64,000 nucleotides of DNA from Azorhizobium sp943371865 (GCF_943371865.1 NZ_CALRWL010000017.1:41157-105156), one strand, 5' to 3'. Counted from the stretch's first letter, positions 44,154-54,958 are shown. Notes: a model not told the origin generated them from the letters alone. A program made the numbers and translations.

Positions 44154-44939
44154 ATGCCACGCGACGCAACGCTCCGCTCCGACACCGACGCGGCCGATAC
44201 CCATTTCGGCTACCGCACCGTCCCCCTGGGCGAAAAGCAGACGCTGGTGGACGACGTGTTCCACAAGGTGGCGCGGCGCTACGACATCATGAACGACCTC
44301 ATGTCCGGCGGCCTGCACCGGGCGTGGAAGAACGACCTGGTCGCCAAGCTGCGCCCGCCCCAGGGCGATCGCCCCTTCCGCCTGCTGGATCTGGCGGGCG
44401 GCACCGGGGATGTGGCCTTCCGCACCGTGTCCGCCGGTGGCGCCGGAACGCGGGCGGTGGTGGCGGATATCAATACGGAAATGCTGGCGGTGGGCCGCGA
44501 GCGGGCGGAAAAGCGTGGGTTGTCCGAGCGCGTGGAGTTCACCGAGGCCAATGCCGAAGCGCTGCCGTTTCCGGACGGGTCGTTCGATGCGGTGACCATC
44601 GCCTTCGGCATCCGCAATGTGCCGCGCATTCCCCTCGCCCTCAGCGAAATGCGCCGGGTGCTGAAGCCGGGCGGACGGGCCTTGGTGCTGGAATTCTCCC
44701 AGGTGGATGTGCCGCTGCTGGACAAGATCTACGAATTCTATTCGTTTCGGGTCATTCCGGCCCTCGGTCGCCAAGTCACCGGCGATGCGGAGCCGTACCA
44801 ATATCTGGTGGAATCCATCCGCCGCTTTCCGCCCCCCGAGGTGTTCGCGCAGATGATGCGCACCGCCGGCTTCGCCCGGGTGACGGCGACCCCGTTCACC
44901 GGCGGCGTGGTCGTGCTGCATTCGGGCTATCGCATCTGA
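44154..44939 (+). CDS. ubiE: Ubiquinone/menaquinone biosynthesis C-methyltransferase
   Basis: 261 residues. SAM-dependent C-methylation of 2-methoxy-6-polyprenylbenzoquinol in ubiquinone synthesis. Motifs: GEKQTLVDDVFHKVARRYDI, MNDLMSGGLHRAWKNDL, FRLLDLAGGTGDVAFR (SAM site), FTEANAEALPFPDGSFDAVT and IAFGIRNVPRIPLALSEM. ubiB follows after 34 bp, so the pair is probably an operon. Confidence 0.97.
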   Translation: MPRDATLRSDTDAADTHFGYRTVPLGEKQTLVDDVFHKVARRYDIMNDLMSGGLHRAWKNDLVAKLRPPQGDRPFRLLDLAGGTGDVAFRTVSAGGAGTRAVVADINTEMLAVGRERAEKRGLSERVEFTEANAEALPFPDGSFDAVTIAFGIRNVPRIPLALSEMRRVLKPGGRALVLEFSQVDVPLLDKIYEFYSFRVIPALGRQVTGDAEPYQYLVESIRRFPPPEVFAQMMRTAGFARVTATPFTGGVVVLHSGYRI

Positions 44940-44973
44940 TGGCCGTCCTGTTCGGTCGCCGAGGGGCATCCGC

Positions 44974-46542
44974 GTGATTCTTGTTCTGATCGATGCCGCC
45001 CGTCTCGCCCGTGCCGGCTATGTGCTGGCACGCGAAGGCGTGCTCTCCCTGGTGAACCCCGCCTTGGTGCCGCCTTTGGCGCGCCCCGGCCTGCGCATCG
45101 CGCAGATGATCGCGCGGCCGGACGCGGGCACCCGCGCAGCGCGCCTGTCGGCGGCGCTCAGCCGGCTGGGGCCGTCCTATATCAAGCTGGGGCAATTCCT
45201 CGCCACCCGGCCGGATGTGGTGGGGCCCTCGGTCGCCCGCGATCTGGAGATTTTGCAGGACCGCATGCCGCCGTTCGGACAGGCCATTGCGGAGGCCACC
45301 GTCATCGGGGCGCTGGACCGCCCGCTGGCGGACGCGTTCGAGAGCTTCGGCCCGGCCGTGGCGGCGGCGTCCATCGCCGAAGTGCACAAGTCCGTGGTGC
45401 TGGATGCGGACGGCAGCCGCCGCACCGTGGCGGTAAAGGTGCTGCGGCCCGGCATCGAGCGGCGCTTCGGCGCCGACATGAAGACCTTCCGCCGCGTGGC
45501 GGCATTTGCCGAGCGTGTCTCGCCCGAAGCCCGCCGCCTGCGGCTGGAAACCGTGGTGGATACGTTGGCGCGCTCGGTCTCCATGGAGATGGACCTGCGC
45601 CTGGAGGCCGCCGCTTATGCGGAACTGGCCGAGAATGTGCAGAACGATGCCGAGATCCACGTTCCGGCGGTGGATTGGGATCGCTCCGCCCGTGAAGTGC
45701 TGACCACCCAATGGATCGACGGCATCAAGCTCAGTGACCGCGCGGCCCTGGAGGCTGCCGGCCACGATTTGCAGGCTCTGGCCCGCATCGTGATGCAGTC
45801 CTTCCTGCGTCAGGCCATGCGCGACGGCTTCTTCCACGCCGACATGCATCCGGGCAATCTGTTCGTGGACGCCCAGGGCCGGCTGGTGGTGGTGGATTGC
45901 GGCATCATGGGCCGGCTGGGCGTCAAGGAGCGCCGCTTCCTGGCGGAAATCCTCTATGGCTTCATCACCCGCAACTGGAAGCGCACCGCGGAAGTGCATT
46001 TCGAGGCGGGCTATGTGCCGGCGCACCATTCGGTGGATGATTTTGCCCAGGCCATCCGCGCCATCGGCGAGCCCATCCACTCCCGTGCTGCCGACCAGAT
46101 TTCCATGGCCCGCCTGTTGTCACTGCTGCTGGAAGTCACTGCGCTGTTCGACATGACCACCCGGCCAGAACTGCTGTTGTTGCAGAAGACCATGGTGGTG
46201 GTGGAGGGGGTCGCCCGTTCGCTCGATCCGAAGCTGAACATGTGGACCACCGCCGGCCCGGTGGTGGAAGACTGGATCGCGCAGAATCTCGGCCCCGTGG
46301 GCCGGTTGCAGCAGGCCGGCGCGGGCGTCAGTGAAGTGGGTCGCTTCGTGCTGGACGCGCCCGCTCTGCTCACCCGCGCCGGTCGCGTGCTGACGCAGAT
46401 GGACGAGGCCACCCGCGACGGATTCAAGCTCTCGCCGGGAACCCTGGAAGGCATCGGCCGCGCCGAAGCCAAACGGGCGTTCTGGGGCAATGCCGCCTTG
46501 TGGGTGATTGCCGTCGCCCTGCTGATCATCGCCCTGCGCTAA
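44974..46542 (+). CDS. ubiB: UbiB/ABC1-family ubiquinone biosynthesis kinase-like protein
   Basis: 522 residues. Atypical kinase needed for ubiquinone synthesis. Motifs: RLSAALSRLGPSYIKLGQFL (KxGQ), AAASIAEVHKSVVL (Ala-rich loop), VAVKVLRPGIERRF (ATP-binding Lys), FFHADMHPGNLFV and VVVDCGIMGRLGVKERR (DFG-like). A hydrophobic C-terminal helix (GNAALWVIAVALLIIAL) anchors it in the membrane. Start is GTG at 44974 after GAGGGG. Ends 4 bp from the convergent gene. Confidence 0.96.
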   Translation: MILVLIDAARLARAGYVLAREGVLSLVNPALVPPLARPGLRIAQMIARPDAGTRAARLSAALSRLGPSYIKLGQFLATRPDVVGPSVARDLEILQDRMPPFGQAIAEATVIGALDRPLADAFESFGPAVAAASIAEVHKSVVLDADGSRRTVAVKVLRPGIERRFGADMKTFRRVAAFAERVSPEARRLRLETVVDTLARSVSMEMDLRLEAAAYAELAENVQNDAEIHVPAVDWDRSAREVLTTQWIDGIKLSDRAALEAAGHDLQALARIVMQSFLRQAMRDGFFHADMHPGNLFVDAQGRLVVVDCGIMGRLGVKERRFLAEILYGFITRNWKRTAEVHFEAGYVPAHHSVDDFAQAIRAIGEPIHSRAADQISMARLLSLLLEVTALFDMTTRPELLLLQKTMVVVEGVARSLDPKLNMWTTAGPVVEDWIAQNLGPVGRLQQAGAGVSEVGRFVLDAPALLTRAGRVLTQMDEATRDGFKLSPGTLEGIGRAEAKRAFWGNAALWVIAVALLIIALR

Positions 46543-46546
46543 CCCC

Positions 46547-47656
46547 TCAGGCCAGAACGTCCGCCACCGGGCGGCGCAGCGACCAGGGCATCGGATTGCC
46601 GTAGCCGAAGCGCAGGATGAGATCGGGCCGTCGCGCGCCCACACCGAGATGGGCGGCCACCTGCCGCCGCACCTCCGGCACCTCCACCGCCTGGTTGAGG
46701 AAGGCGTGCTTGATGCCCAGCGCCGTGGCCTGCAGGGCGAAGCGCTGATAGGCGCGACCGACCGCCACCCAATGGGCGGGGTCGTTCTGATCTGAGATGA
46801 ACACCGCCAGGCCTGCCGCGCTTTCCACCTGCACCTTCGCCTTGGCCTTCTCTGCGTCGGTGGTCAGCACCAGATCGAACAGCACCCGCCCGATGGCCTC
46901 CGGCAGTTCCGGATTGCCGGTGAGCGGCGCAAACAAGCCATCGGCGGTGTCCATTGCTTCCGCATAACTGAAGCGCACCCAGCGCTTCAGCTCGGCCCGG
47001 AAGGCGGCATCGTTCAACTGGCGGTTATTGGCCTCCAGGATCAATGCGGTGAGCGCCGTCATGGCCGGGCGTTCGGTGATCAGGCGCACGGAAACGCCGG
47101 GCCGGGTGCCTGCTGCGACCAGTGCCGCCAGTTCCGCCGCAGGCACCGCGCGGCCGTCATAGATGCCACGCGTACATTGCCGGCGGGGAATTGCCGTGCC
47201 GAGGTCCGTCACCGCGACTTTCCCCGGCCGCAGCGCCACCCGGATCCGCCCCTCTCCGGTTGTTTCGAAGCGCGGATCGGCGATCAGCCCGACCGTCGGC
47301 GCCGCATGGACCATGTTCTCCGCTGCAGCACCGAGGCTGACGAACAGATGGTGGTCGTCCGGGTCGACGATGGGGGTGCGGCGCGTGAAGTCGGGCAGCA
47401 GGGTGATGCCGCCATCATCGCCGGCAAAGCGCCACGCCTGGGTGTTGTGGCTGGTGGCGGCGAGCGTCGCGCTTTGGATCAGGGCCGTGCGTGCCTCGGC
47501 ACCGGCGAGCCCCGGCGTTGGAGGCCGACGCAACCGATGCGCTTCCTCTCGCCACTCCCCGGCCTCGTGGCTGTCCCAGAGGCGGTCTCCGGCAACGATG
47601 GCGGCGGTGCCTGCGAGGGTGGCCGCCGCGCCCAATATCGCCGTCCTTCGGTTCAC
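46547..47656 (-). CDS. Tat-exported nitroreductase-like (Acg-type) flavoprotein
   Basis: About 369 residues. The N-terminus NRRTAILGAAATLAGTAAI is a twin-arginine signal. The body has nitroreductase-family features: ATSHNTQAWRF, LFVSLGAAAENMVHAA, VAVGRAYQRFALQATALGIK and LRFGYGNPMPWSLRRP. Such Acg-type proteins bind FMN; activity is unknown. I prefer the GTG at 47656, which follows GGGAG and starts directly at the signal; an ATG at 47677 is possible. Convergent with ubiB. Confidence 0.83.
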   Translation of the reverse strand: MNRRTAILGAAATLAGTAAIVAGDRLWDSHEAGEWREEAHRLRRPPTPGLAGAEARTALIQSATLAATSHNTQAWRFAGDDGGITLLPDFTRRTPIVDPDDHHLFVSLGAAAENMVHAAPTVGLIADPRFETTGEGRIRVALRPGKVAVTDLGTAIPRRQCTRGIYDGRAVPAAELAALVAAGTRPGVSVRLITERPAMTALTALILEANNRQLNDAAFRAELKRWVRFSYAEAMDTADGLFAPLTGNPELPEAIGRVLFDLVLTTDAEKAKAKVQVESAAGLAVFISDQNDPAHWVAVGRAYQRFALQATALGIKHAFLNQAVEVPEVRRQVAAHLGVGARRPDLILRFGYGNPMPWSLRRPVADVLA

Positions 47657-47923
47657 GTCGCACTCCCGGTACGCCATTACAGTGGGAGCTTATGCTTTGG
47701 TCCCGTTGAGCTTATGTTGGCATGTCTCACTGGCGCTGTCGCATTCGCTGGTGTCGCGCTGCACCAAAATTCGCGGCGGGACGCTCGCCTTGCTTGCGAA
47801 TAATTTCCCCGGCGATTGCGGGCGCACAGGCTAAAGTCCACCGGTGGATCCGTCCCGCCAGAAGGACGGCGCATTGCGTCCGGACGCATCCGGCTCTAGT
47901 CCATCGCCGCAGGGAGACCCGCC

Positions 47924-49138
47924 ATGCTGCACGAGCGACGCATCCTTCTCATCATCGGCGGCGGCATCGCCGCCTATAAGTGCCTGGATCTCATCCGACG
48001 GCTGAAGGAACGCGGCGCCACCGTGCGCGCGATCCTGACCGGCGCCGCGCAGCACTTCGTGACGCCGCTGTCCGTTGGGGCGCTCACCGGGGAGCGGGTC
48101 TTCACCGATCTGTTCGACCTCACCGCCGAGCATGACATCGGCCATATCCGCCTGTCGCGGGAGGCCGATCTGGTGGTGGTGGCGCCGGCCACCGCCGACC
48201 TGATGGCCAAGGCCGCAAATGGTTTCGCGGACGATCTGGCCTCTACCGCCTTGCTGGCCACCGACAAGCCGGTGCTGTTTGCCCCGGCCATGAACCCGCG
48301 GATGTGGATGCATCCGGCCACCCGCCGCAATCTGGCGCTGCTGAAGCAAGACGGCGCGGCCATCGTCGGCCCCAATTCCGGCGCCATGGCGGAGCGGGGC
48401 GAATTCGGTGAAGGCCGCATGGCCGAGCCCCTGGAGATCCTCGCCGCCATCGAGGCGCGGTTCGAGGCCCCGGTACCGCTGCTCAAGGGGCGGCGGGTTC
48501 TGGTGACCTCCGGTCCCACGGTGGAGCCGATCGATCCGGTGCGCTACATCGCCAATCGGTCGTCCGGCAAGCAGGGCCATGCCATTGCCGCCGCCGCTGC
48601 CGCCGCTGGTGCCGAGGTGGTGCTGGTCTCCGGCCCGGTGCAGGTGGCCGATCCGCGCGGCGTCCGTGTCGTCCGTGTGGAGACCGCGCAGGAGATGATG
48701 GCGGCGGTGGAGGAGAACCTGCCCATGGATGCGGCCATTTTCGCCGCCGCCGTGGCCGACTGGCGGGTGGCGGATGCCTCCGAACAGAAGATCAAGAAGG
48801 GCGAGGGTGGCGCGCCGCACCTCTCCCTGCTGGAGAACCCCGATATCCTGGCGTCCATCGCCCACCATTCCACCCTGCGTCCGCGCCTGGTGGTGGGCTT
48901 TGCCGCCGAGACCGAGCATGTGGTCGCCCATGCCAAGGACAAGCGGCTGCGCAAAGGCTGCGACTGGATCGTGGCCAATGACGTGTCACCGGGCACCGGC
49001 ATCATGGGCGGGGATGCCAATACGGTGCATCTGGTCACCGCCGACGGGGTGGAGGATTGGCCCTCCGCCAGCAAGGCCGAAGTTGCCCGTCGCCTGGTGG
49101 TTCGGATTGCCGGTGCCCTGACCGGCGAGGCGCCGTGA
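47924..49138 (+). CDS. coaBC: Phosphopantothenoylcysteine decarboxylase / phosphopantothenate-cysteine ligase
   Basis: 404 residues. Bifunctional coenzyme A enzyme. The flavin-containing CoaC half has ILLIIGGGIAAYKCLDLIRR, HIRLSREADLVVVAPATADL and PVLFAPAMNPRMWMHPATRR. The CoaB half has VLVTSGPTVEPIDPVRYIAN, SSGKQGHAIAAAAAAAGAEV and AAVADWRVADASEQKIKKG. Its TGA overlaps the GTG of dut (GTGA), giving coupled translation. Confidence 0.97.
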   Translation: MLHERRILLIIGGGIAAYKCLDLIRRLKERGATVRAILTGAAQHFVTPLSVGALTGERVFTDLFDLTAEHDIGHIRLSREADLVVVAPATADLMAKAANGFADDLASTALLATDKPVLFAPAMNPRMWMHPATRRNLALLKQDGAAIVGPNSGAMAERGEFGEGRMAEPLEILAAIEARFEAPVPLLKGRRVLVTSGPTVEPIDPVRYIANRSSGKQGHAIAAAAAAAGAEVVLVSGPVQVADPRGVRVVRVETAQEMMAAVEENLPMDAAIFAAAVADWRVADASEQKIKKGEGGAPHLSLLENPDILASIAHHSTLRPRLVVGFAAETEHVVAHAKDKRLRKGCDWIVANDVSPGTGIMGGDANTVHLVTADGVEDWPSASKAEVARRLVVRIAGALTGEAP

Positions 49139-49674
49139 GCGACGCTACAGTTGCGATGATTTCTGGAGACGATGATTTGACCTGCGAAGAGACTGTGCCG
49201 CTACCGGTGGATGTTCCGGTGGTCCGGTTGCCCCATGGCGAAGGCTTGCCGCTGCCGGCTTACGCCACCTCGGCCTCTGCCGGGCTCGACCTGATCGCCG
49301 CCGTGCCCGAGGATGCGCCGCTCGCGCTGGCCCCCGGCGCCCGCGCCCTGGTGCCGACGGGGCTCTGCCTGGAACTGCCAGAGGGGTTTGAAGGCCAGGT
49401 GCGCCCGCGCTCGGGTCTCGCGTTGAAGTTCGGCGTGACCGTGCTCAATGCCCCCGGTACCATCGATGCGGACTATCGGGGCGAGGTGCAGGTGCTGCTG
49501 GTGAACCACGGCACGGAGCAATTCACCGTCACACGCGGGCTACGTGTCGCGCAGCTTGTGGTCGGTGCGGTTCACCAAATAAAGCTGGTAGAAAACGGAA
49601 AATTAGGTGAAACTGCACGTGGCGTCGGTGGTTTTGGCTCGACAGGGCTCGACGGCGCGCCTGGATCGAGATAG
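49135..49674 (+). CDS. dut: dUTP diphosphatase
   Basis: 179 residues from the coupled GTG at 49135; an ATG at 49156 would give a more usual length. Trimeric dUTPase with all five motifs: SASAGLDLIAAV, RPRSGLALKFGV, GTIDADYRGEVQVLLVN, RGLRVAQLVVG and RGVGGFGSTGLDG. Converts dUTP to dUMP and keeps uracil out of DNA. The coaBC-dut pairing is common in bacteria. It ends just before the Rrf2 gene. Confidence 0.95.
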   Translation: MSDATVAMISGDDDLTCEETVPLPVDVPVVRLPHGEGLPLPAYATSASAGLDLIAAVPEDAPLALAPGARALVPTGLCLELPEGFEGQVRPRSGLALKFGVTVLNAPGTIDADYRGEVQVLLVNHGTEQFTVTRGLRVAQLVVGAVHQIKLVENGKLGETARGVGGFGSTGLDGAPGSR

Positions 49675-49684
49675 CCACAGCCCC

Positions 49685-50125
49685 ATGCCGCGTTTATCCG
49701 ATAAAAGTCTGCTCGCCATTGCCGCCGTGGTGGACGTCGCCGTCCATGCCCGCGGCGCGCCCGTGGCCGCCAAATCCCTTGCTGCCCGTCATGGATTGCC
49801 GCCGCGCCGGCTGGAGCCTGTGCTGCAGGCCCTGGTGCATGCGGGGGTCCTGAAGGGGGTCCGTGGACCGCGCGGGGGCTATGAACTTGCCCGCGAACGC
49901 CGCCGGGTTTCCGTCGCCGAGATCGTCCGCGTGGTGGAAGGGGCCGAGGAGGAGAAAGAAATCATCCTCCCGCCTCTGGTGCTGGACGTGGTGCAGCCGG
50001 CGGTTGCCGCCGCCGAGCAGACCTTCGACGCCGCTCTCGACACCGTCACCCTCGAGGACCTGTGCCGCGCCGCCGATACCAAGGGCCACGGCTCGGACAA
50101 CGATCGCATCGATTTTACCATCTGA
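49685..50125 (+). CDS. Rrf2-family transcriptional regulator
   Basis: 146 residues. Winged helix: SLLAIAAVVDVAVHARGAPV, AAKSLAARHGLPPRRLEPVL, QALVHAGVLKGVRGPRGGYE and LARERRRVSVAEIVRVVEG. Only one cysteine (EDLCRAAD) is present, so the three-Cys Fe-S site of IscR is missing. It lies 51 bp upstream of cysK on the same strand and so probably senses sulfur or cysteine status, in the manner of CymR (inference). The ATG at 49685 lies ten bases after dut; the longer frame overlapping dut was rejected. Confidence 0.88.
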   Translation: MPRLSDKSLLAIAAVVDVAVHARGAPVAAKSLAARHGLPPRRLEPVLQALVHAGVLKGVRGPRGGYELARERRRVSVAEIVRVVEGAEEEKEIILPPLVLDVVQPAVAAAEQTFDAALDTVTLEDLCRAADTKGHGSDNDRIDFTI

Positions 50126-50176
50126 CCGGCGCCGGCCCTGACCGCGCGCCCGGTGCACATCCAAGGAGACTGCTCC

Positions 50177-51163
<987 letters not shown>

Positions 51164-51169
51164 GATCCC

Positions 51170-51197
51170 CCGCGGGAGGGGCCTGCCCCTCTCGCGG
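51170..51197 (+). terminator. Hairpin after cysK
   Basis: CCGCGGGAGGGGC pairs with GCCCCTCTCGCGG, including one G-U pair, six bases after the cysK stop. No T-run follows. Confidence 0.5.
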
Positions 51198-51324
51198 CTC
51201 TGGCGCCGGTGTCTCGTTCGCCGCCGCGCGGCCGCGTCGGTTGCTCCAAGGGCCCTGAGCCGCCAGTATCCTCCCCGTCAATGCGACCGGACCCATAGAG
51301 GCCGGCGACATGGGAGGAAGACCG

Positions 51325-52200
51325 ATGGTTCAAACGAGGCGCTTGATCGCCGCGCTGGCGACGCTTGTTCTGGGGACGCAACTCTGGGGAACCGCTGCGC
51401 TGGCGCAATCCGCGCCCCAGTCGCCGCAAGCGGCGCCCGCCCCGGCGGTATCAGCCCAGACCCGGCCGAAGGTCACCACGCTGGGGCCGGACTTCCCCAA
51501 GAGCGCGATTTTCATCGGCAACAGTTTCTTTTATTACAACAACGGCATTCACAGTCAGGTTCTGGCGCTGGAGCGCGCGGCCGATCCGGACAACAAGGCC
51601 GCCTATCGCGCCACCATGGTGACCATCGGCGGCTCCGGCCTGGATTGGCACGATGTGGCCAGCTATTTCCGCCCGGGCGGCATCGGCGCCTATACCTTCG
51701 ATGATCAGAACAACGTCGTCTTCAACAAGCCGGGACGGATGTTCGACGTCGCGGTGATGATGGATTGCAGCCAGTGCCCGATCCATCCCCAGCTCAAAAC
51801 CGCCTTCGCCACCGAGGTGAAGAAGGACAGCGCCATTGTGCGGCAGAACGAGGCGCGCCCGGTGCTGTTCATGTCCTGGGCCTATGCGGACAAGCCGGAG
51901 ATGACGGCGGAGCTGGCCGAGGCTTATACCACTGTGGGCAATGCCAATGACGCCTTGGTGATCCCCGCCGGCCTTGCCTTCGCGCGACTGCGGGCGCGCC
52001 AGCCCGACCTCAATCTCTATGCGCCCGATAAGCGCCATCCCAGTCCCGCCGGGAGCTATCTGGCCGCCAACGTCATTTTTGCCGCCCTCACCGGGCGCTC
52101 GCCCGTGGGCAATGCCTATCGTGCTGGGCTGGACGAGCCCACCGTCCGCCTGCTCCAGACCGTCGCCTGGGAAACCGTGCAGGATTATTACGGAAAATGA
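51325..52200 (+). CDS. Exported SGNH/GDSL-hydrolase-like protein
   Basis: 291 residues. Signal peptide RRLIAALATLVLGTQLWG-TAALA, then an Ala/Pro/Gln-rich linker. The core begins AIFIGNSFFYYNNGIHSQVL, a GNS version of the SGNH block I serine motif, and ends YAPDKRHPSPAGSYLAANVI, which holds the D-x-x-H pair. So a periplasmic esterase or acetylesterase is likely; substrate unknown. Two close cysteines (MDCSQCPIHP) may form a disulfide. The ATG at 51325 follows GGGAGGAAG. Confidence 0.8.
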   Translation: MVQTRRLIAALATLVLGTQLWGTAALAQSAPQSPQAAPAPAVSAQTRPKVTTLGPDFPKSAIFIGNSFFYYNNGIHSQVLALERAADPDNKAAYRATMVTIGGSGLDWHDVASYFRPGGIGAYTFDDQNNVVFNKPGRMFDVAVMMDCSQCPIHPQLKTAFATEVKKDSAIVRQNEARPVLFMSWAYADKPEMTAELAEAYTTVGNANDALVIPAGLAFARLRARQPDLNLYAPDKRHPSPAGSYLAANVIFAALTGRSPVGNAYRAGLDEPTVRLLQTVAWETVQDYYGK

Positions 52201-52390
52201 GGCGGTCGCAGCATCCCTGAGCGTCCGCGGCCTTGTCTTGTCTGCGCGATGGCCGCGGCGCTGCGTGCGTGGCAATGGGTGGCCTGGGCTTCTAACCCCC
52301 GATCGCCTCCAGTAGGATCGAACGCTGATTCGCAGAGGCGGCGCGGCGCTCATGAGGAGCGGTTCTGCGAAGGGAAGGGAACAGGGGCGC

Positions 52391-54958
52391 ATGGCCGATC
52401 GGAGCCGGAGCATCGGCATGCCGCGGAAATGCGACGGGCGCCTGTTTCCCGCACGTGGCGGCGAGAGGGGGCCCGGCGGCGCTTCGTATCTCTTTCCCCT
52501 TGGTGCGATCCATCGCCTGACGCGGCCCAACTGGCGCCGTTTCGCCCGCCTTCCCGCTGTGGGGGTTTTTGTTTATTCCAGCACCGCGCACGCGGCGGCT
52601 TGGGACGCTCCATTGTCGTTCAATGTTCTGGTCGGTCTGACCGCCGGGGCGTCGGTGGTGGCGCTGGCCGCCCTGGGCGCTGCGAGTTGGACTGCGGCGC
52701 GCTCCCAGCAGGCGAAGACACTCGCGGCCCTCAGTTCAGCTGAGATGCGTGCCGATCTCCAGGCGCTCAAGGCGCTGCTGGGCGCAACCGCCAGAGGCAT
52801 GGTGCTGTGGCGGGAAGGCCAGGCCCCTGACCTCTTTGGCGAGGCTGCCCTCCACCCATTCCCGCTGTCGGAGACGGGCGGAGATTCCGTGCTCTCCCGT
52901 GGCGTCGCATCGTGGCTGGGGTCGGAGGCTGCCACGGCGCTTGCGCCATCGCTCGAGGCCTTTCAGGCGAGAGGCGTGCCGTTCACGTTGCGCACCGGCG
53001 ATAGCCAGGGCGCGCCCGTGGACGTCGAGGCGCGGGCCGCGGCCGGCGTTCGAACCCTCGTGGTCCGCCGGGTGCCGGATGCGATTGGCGGGGAGCGAGA
53101 GCCTGCGGCAGATGCCGTCGCCGCCGACGGCGAGGCGCAGGCCCTGCGAGCACTGTTCGATCTCGCCCCGGTGCCCATGTGGCGACGGGGCGCGGGCGGA
53201 AGTCTGGTGGCCGTAAATGCCGCCTTTGTCCGCGCCGTTCAGCCGGATGGGCAAGGAGTGGATGCCGCCATGGCGGCGGAACTGCTGGATCAGGCGGCGC
53301 GGGAGGCGGCCTCTGCCGCCCATCGCGCCGGCCAGCCCTATGCCGCTCGCGTGCGAGTGGTGGCCGGGGGCAAGCGCCGGCTGTTGGATGTGGCGGAAGC
53401 AGCCGGGCCGTTCGGCGCGGCGGGTCTTGCCATTGATGTGACCGATGCGGAGGCGGGGCGCACGGAGCATGAGCGCGGGATTGCCGCCCACCGCCGCACC
53501 CTGGACCAGCTCAACACCGCCGTGGTGATCTTCGGCAGCGATGAGCGGCTGGTGTTCCACAATTCCGCCTATGAGCGTCTGTTCGGCCTCGACCCGGCCT
53601 TTCTCGACAAGGGTCCCAGCGAAAGCGAAGTGCTGGAAAGCCTGCGCGCCCGTCGCAAGGTGCCGGAGCAGGCGGATTTTCGCGCCTGGCGCGAGCAATT
53701 GCGCGAGGCCTATCGCGCGCTGGAGCCCGTGCACGACTGGTGGCACCTGCCGGGCGGGCAGATGCTGCGGGTGGTCGCGACCCCCAATGCGGAAGGCGGC
53801 GTCACCTATCTGTTCGACGACCTCTCCGAGCGCATGGCACTGGAGAGCCGCTACAACAGCCTGATCCGCATCCAGGGCGAGACCCTGGATGGGCTGGCCG
53901 AAGCGGTGGCGGTGTTCGGATCGGACGGTCGGCTGCGCCTCTATAACGAGGCCTTCCTGCAACTGTGGTCGCTCAGCGCGCAGTCCCTGGGGGATCGTCC
54001 CCATATCGATGCGGTGGCGGCCATGTGCCGGCCCAACCACGGCGAGAGCGGCACATGGGCGCGCATCCGCAATGTGGTCACCGCCCTGGATCATCGGGAA
54101 GGGGTGGCATTGCGCCTGGAGCGCGCCGACAAGCGCATTCTCGACGGGGCCGCCCAACCGCTGCCGGACGGCGGCACCATGGTGACCTTCCGCGACATCA
54201 CCGACAGCGTGAAGGTGGAGCGCGCGTTGATCGAGCGCAACGAGGCCCTTGAGGCCGCGGACGCGCTGAAGAATGCGTTCGTGGGGCACGTCTCCTACCA
54301 TCTGCGCACGCCGCTCAACACGCTGATCGGCTACGCGCACATGCTGGCGGAGGGCACCGCCGGTGCGCTGAACCCGCGGCAGAGCGAGTTCCTCGCCCAT
54401 GTCAGCCAGTCCTCCGATGCCTTGCGGGCGTTGATCGACGACATCCTCGATCTGGCGACCATCGATGCCGGGGCGATGACCCTCGATCTGGCGGACGTGG
54501 ATGTCCGCGCCACCCTGGAGGCGGCCCATGAGGCGGTGCGGGACCTGCTGGAAGAGGCCGGGGTCACGCTTCATATCGAGGCGGACGGAGACGCCGGCAG
54601 CTTCGTCGCCGATGGCCGGCGTGTGCGCCAGATCTTGTTCAACCTGTTGTCCAATGCCATCGCCGCTGCACCCACCGGCAGCGCGGTAATGCTGCGGGCC
54701 GAGCGCGGTCCGGATGCGCTGGTGCTCACCGTGCGCGATCATGGCCCGGGCGTCGCGCCGGAGATGCTGGAGCATGTGTTCCAACGCTTCGAGGTCAGCG
54801 GCACCCGTCATCGCGGGGTTGGCCTCGGCCTGTCCATCGTGCGCTCGTTCATGGAACTGCACGGTGGTTCGGTCACCCTGTCGCCCGCCACCGGGGGAGG
54901 AACGATCGCCACCTGCCGCTTCCCGGTAGACCGACCTGAAAGCGAGGCCTCGCAATGA
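52391..54958 (+). CDS. divL: DivL-type pseudo-histidine kinase (Tyr in the H-box)
   Basis: About 855 residues. One membrane helix (LVGLTAGASVVALAALGAAS), several PAS-like regions (FGSDERLVFHNSAYERLFGL and FGSDGRLRLYNEAFLQLWSL), then a kinase core. The H-box reads HVSYHLRTPLNTLIGY: the phospho-His of SHELRTP is Tyr636, the mark of DivL. The ATPase boxes are kept (QILFNLLSNAIAAAPTG, VRDHGPGVAPEM, GVGLGLSIVRSF). In Caulobacter, DivL binds CckA and DivK and so controls CtrA. Start 52391 follows a GGGAAGGGAACAGGGG stretch; 52352 is possible. The TGA overlaps the next gene. Confidence 0.88.
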   Translation: MADRSRSIGMPRKCDGRLFPARGGERGPGGASYLFPLGAIHRLTRPNWRRFARLPAVGVFVYSSTAHAAAWDAPLSFNVLVGLTAGASVVALAALGAASWTAARSQQAKTLAALSSAEMRADLQALKALLGATARGMVLWREGQAPDLFGEAALHPFPLSETGGDSVLSRGVASWLGSEAATALAPSLEAFQARGVPFTLRTGDSQGAPVDVEARAAAGVRTLVVRRVPDAIGGEREPAADAVAADGEAQALRALFDLAPVPMWRRGAGGSLVAVNAAFVRAVQPDGQGVDAAMAAELLDQAAREAASAAHRAGQPYAARVRVVAGGKRRLLDVAEAAGPFGAAGLAIDVTDAEAGRTEHERGIAAHRRTLDQLNTAVVIFGSDERLVFHNSAYERLFGLDPAFLDKGPSESEVLESLRARRKVPEQADFRAWREQLREAYRALEPVHDWWHLPGGQMLRVVATPNAEGGVTYLFDDLSERMALESRYNSLIRIQGETLDGLAEAVAVFGSDGRLRLYNEAFLQLWSLSAQSLGDRPHIDAVAAMCRPNHGESGTWARIRNVVTALDHREGVALRLERADKRILDGAAQPLPDGGTMVTFRDITDSVKVERALIERNEALEAADALKNAFVGHVSYHLRTPLNTLIGYAHMLAEGTAGALNPRQSEFLAHVSQSSDALRALIDDILDLATIDAGAMTLDLADVDVRATLEAAHEAVRDLLEEAGVTLHIEADGDAGSFVADGRRVRQILFNLLSNAIAAAPTGSAVMLRAERGPDALVLTVRDHGPGVAPEMLEHVFQRFEVSGTRHRGVGLGLSIVRSFMELHGGSVTLSPATGGGTIATCRFPVDRPESEASQ

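Noticed and set aside
45302..45505. Small minus-strand frame inside ubiB
   Set aside because: Pro/Arg-rich shadow without a ribosome-binding site.
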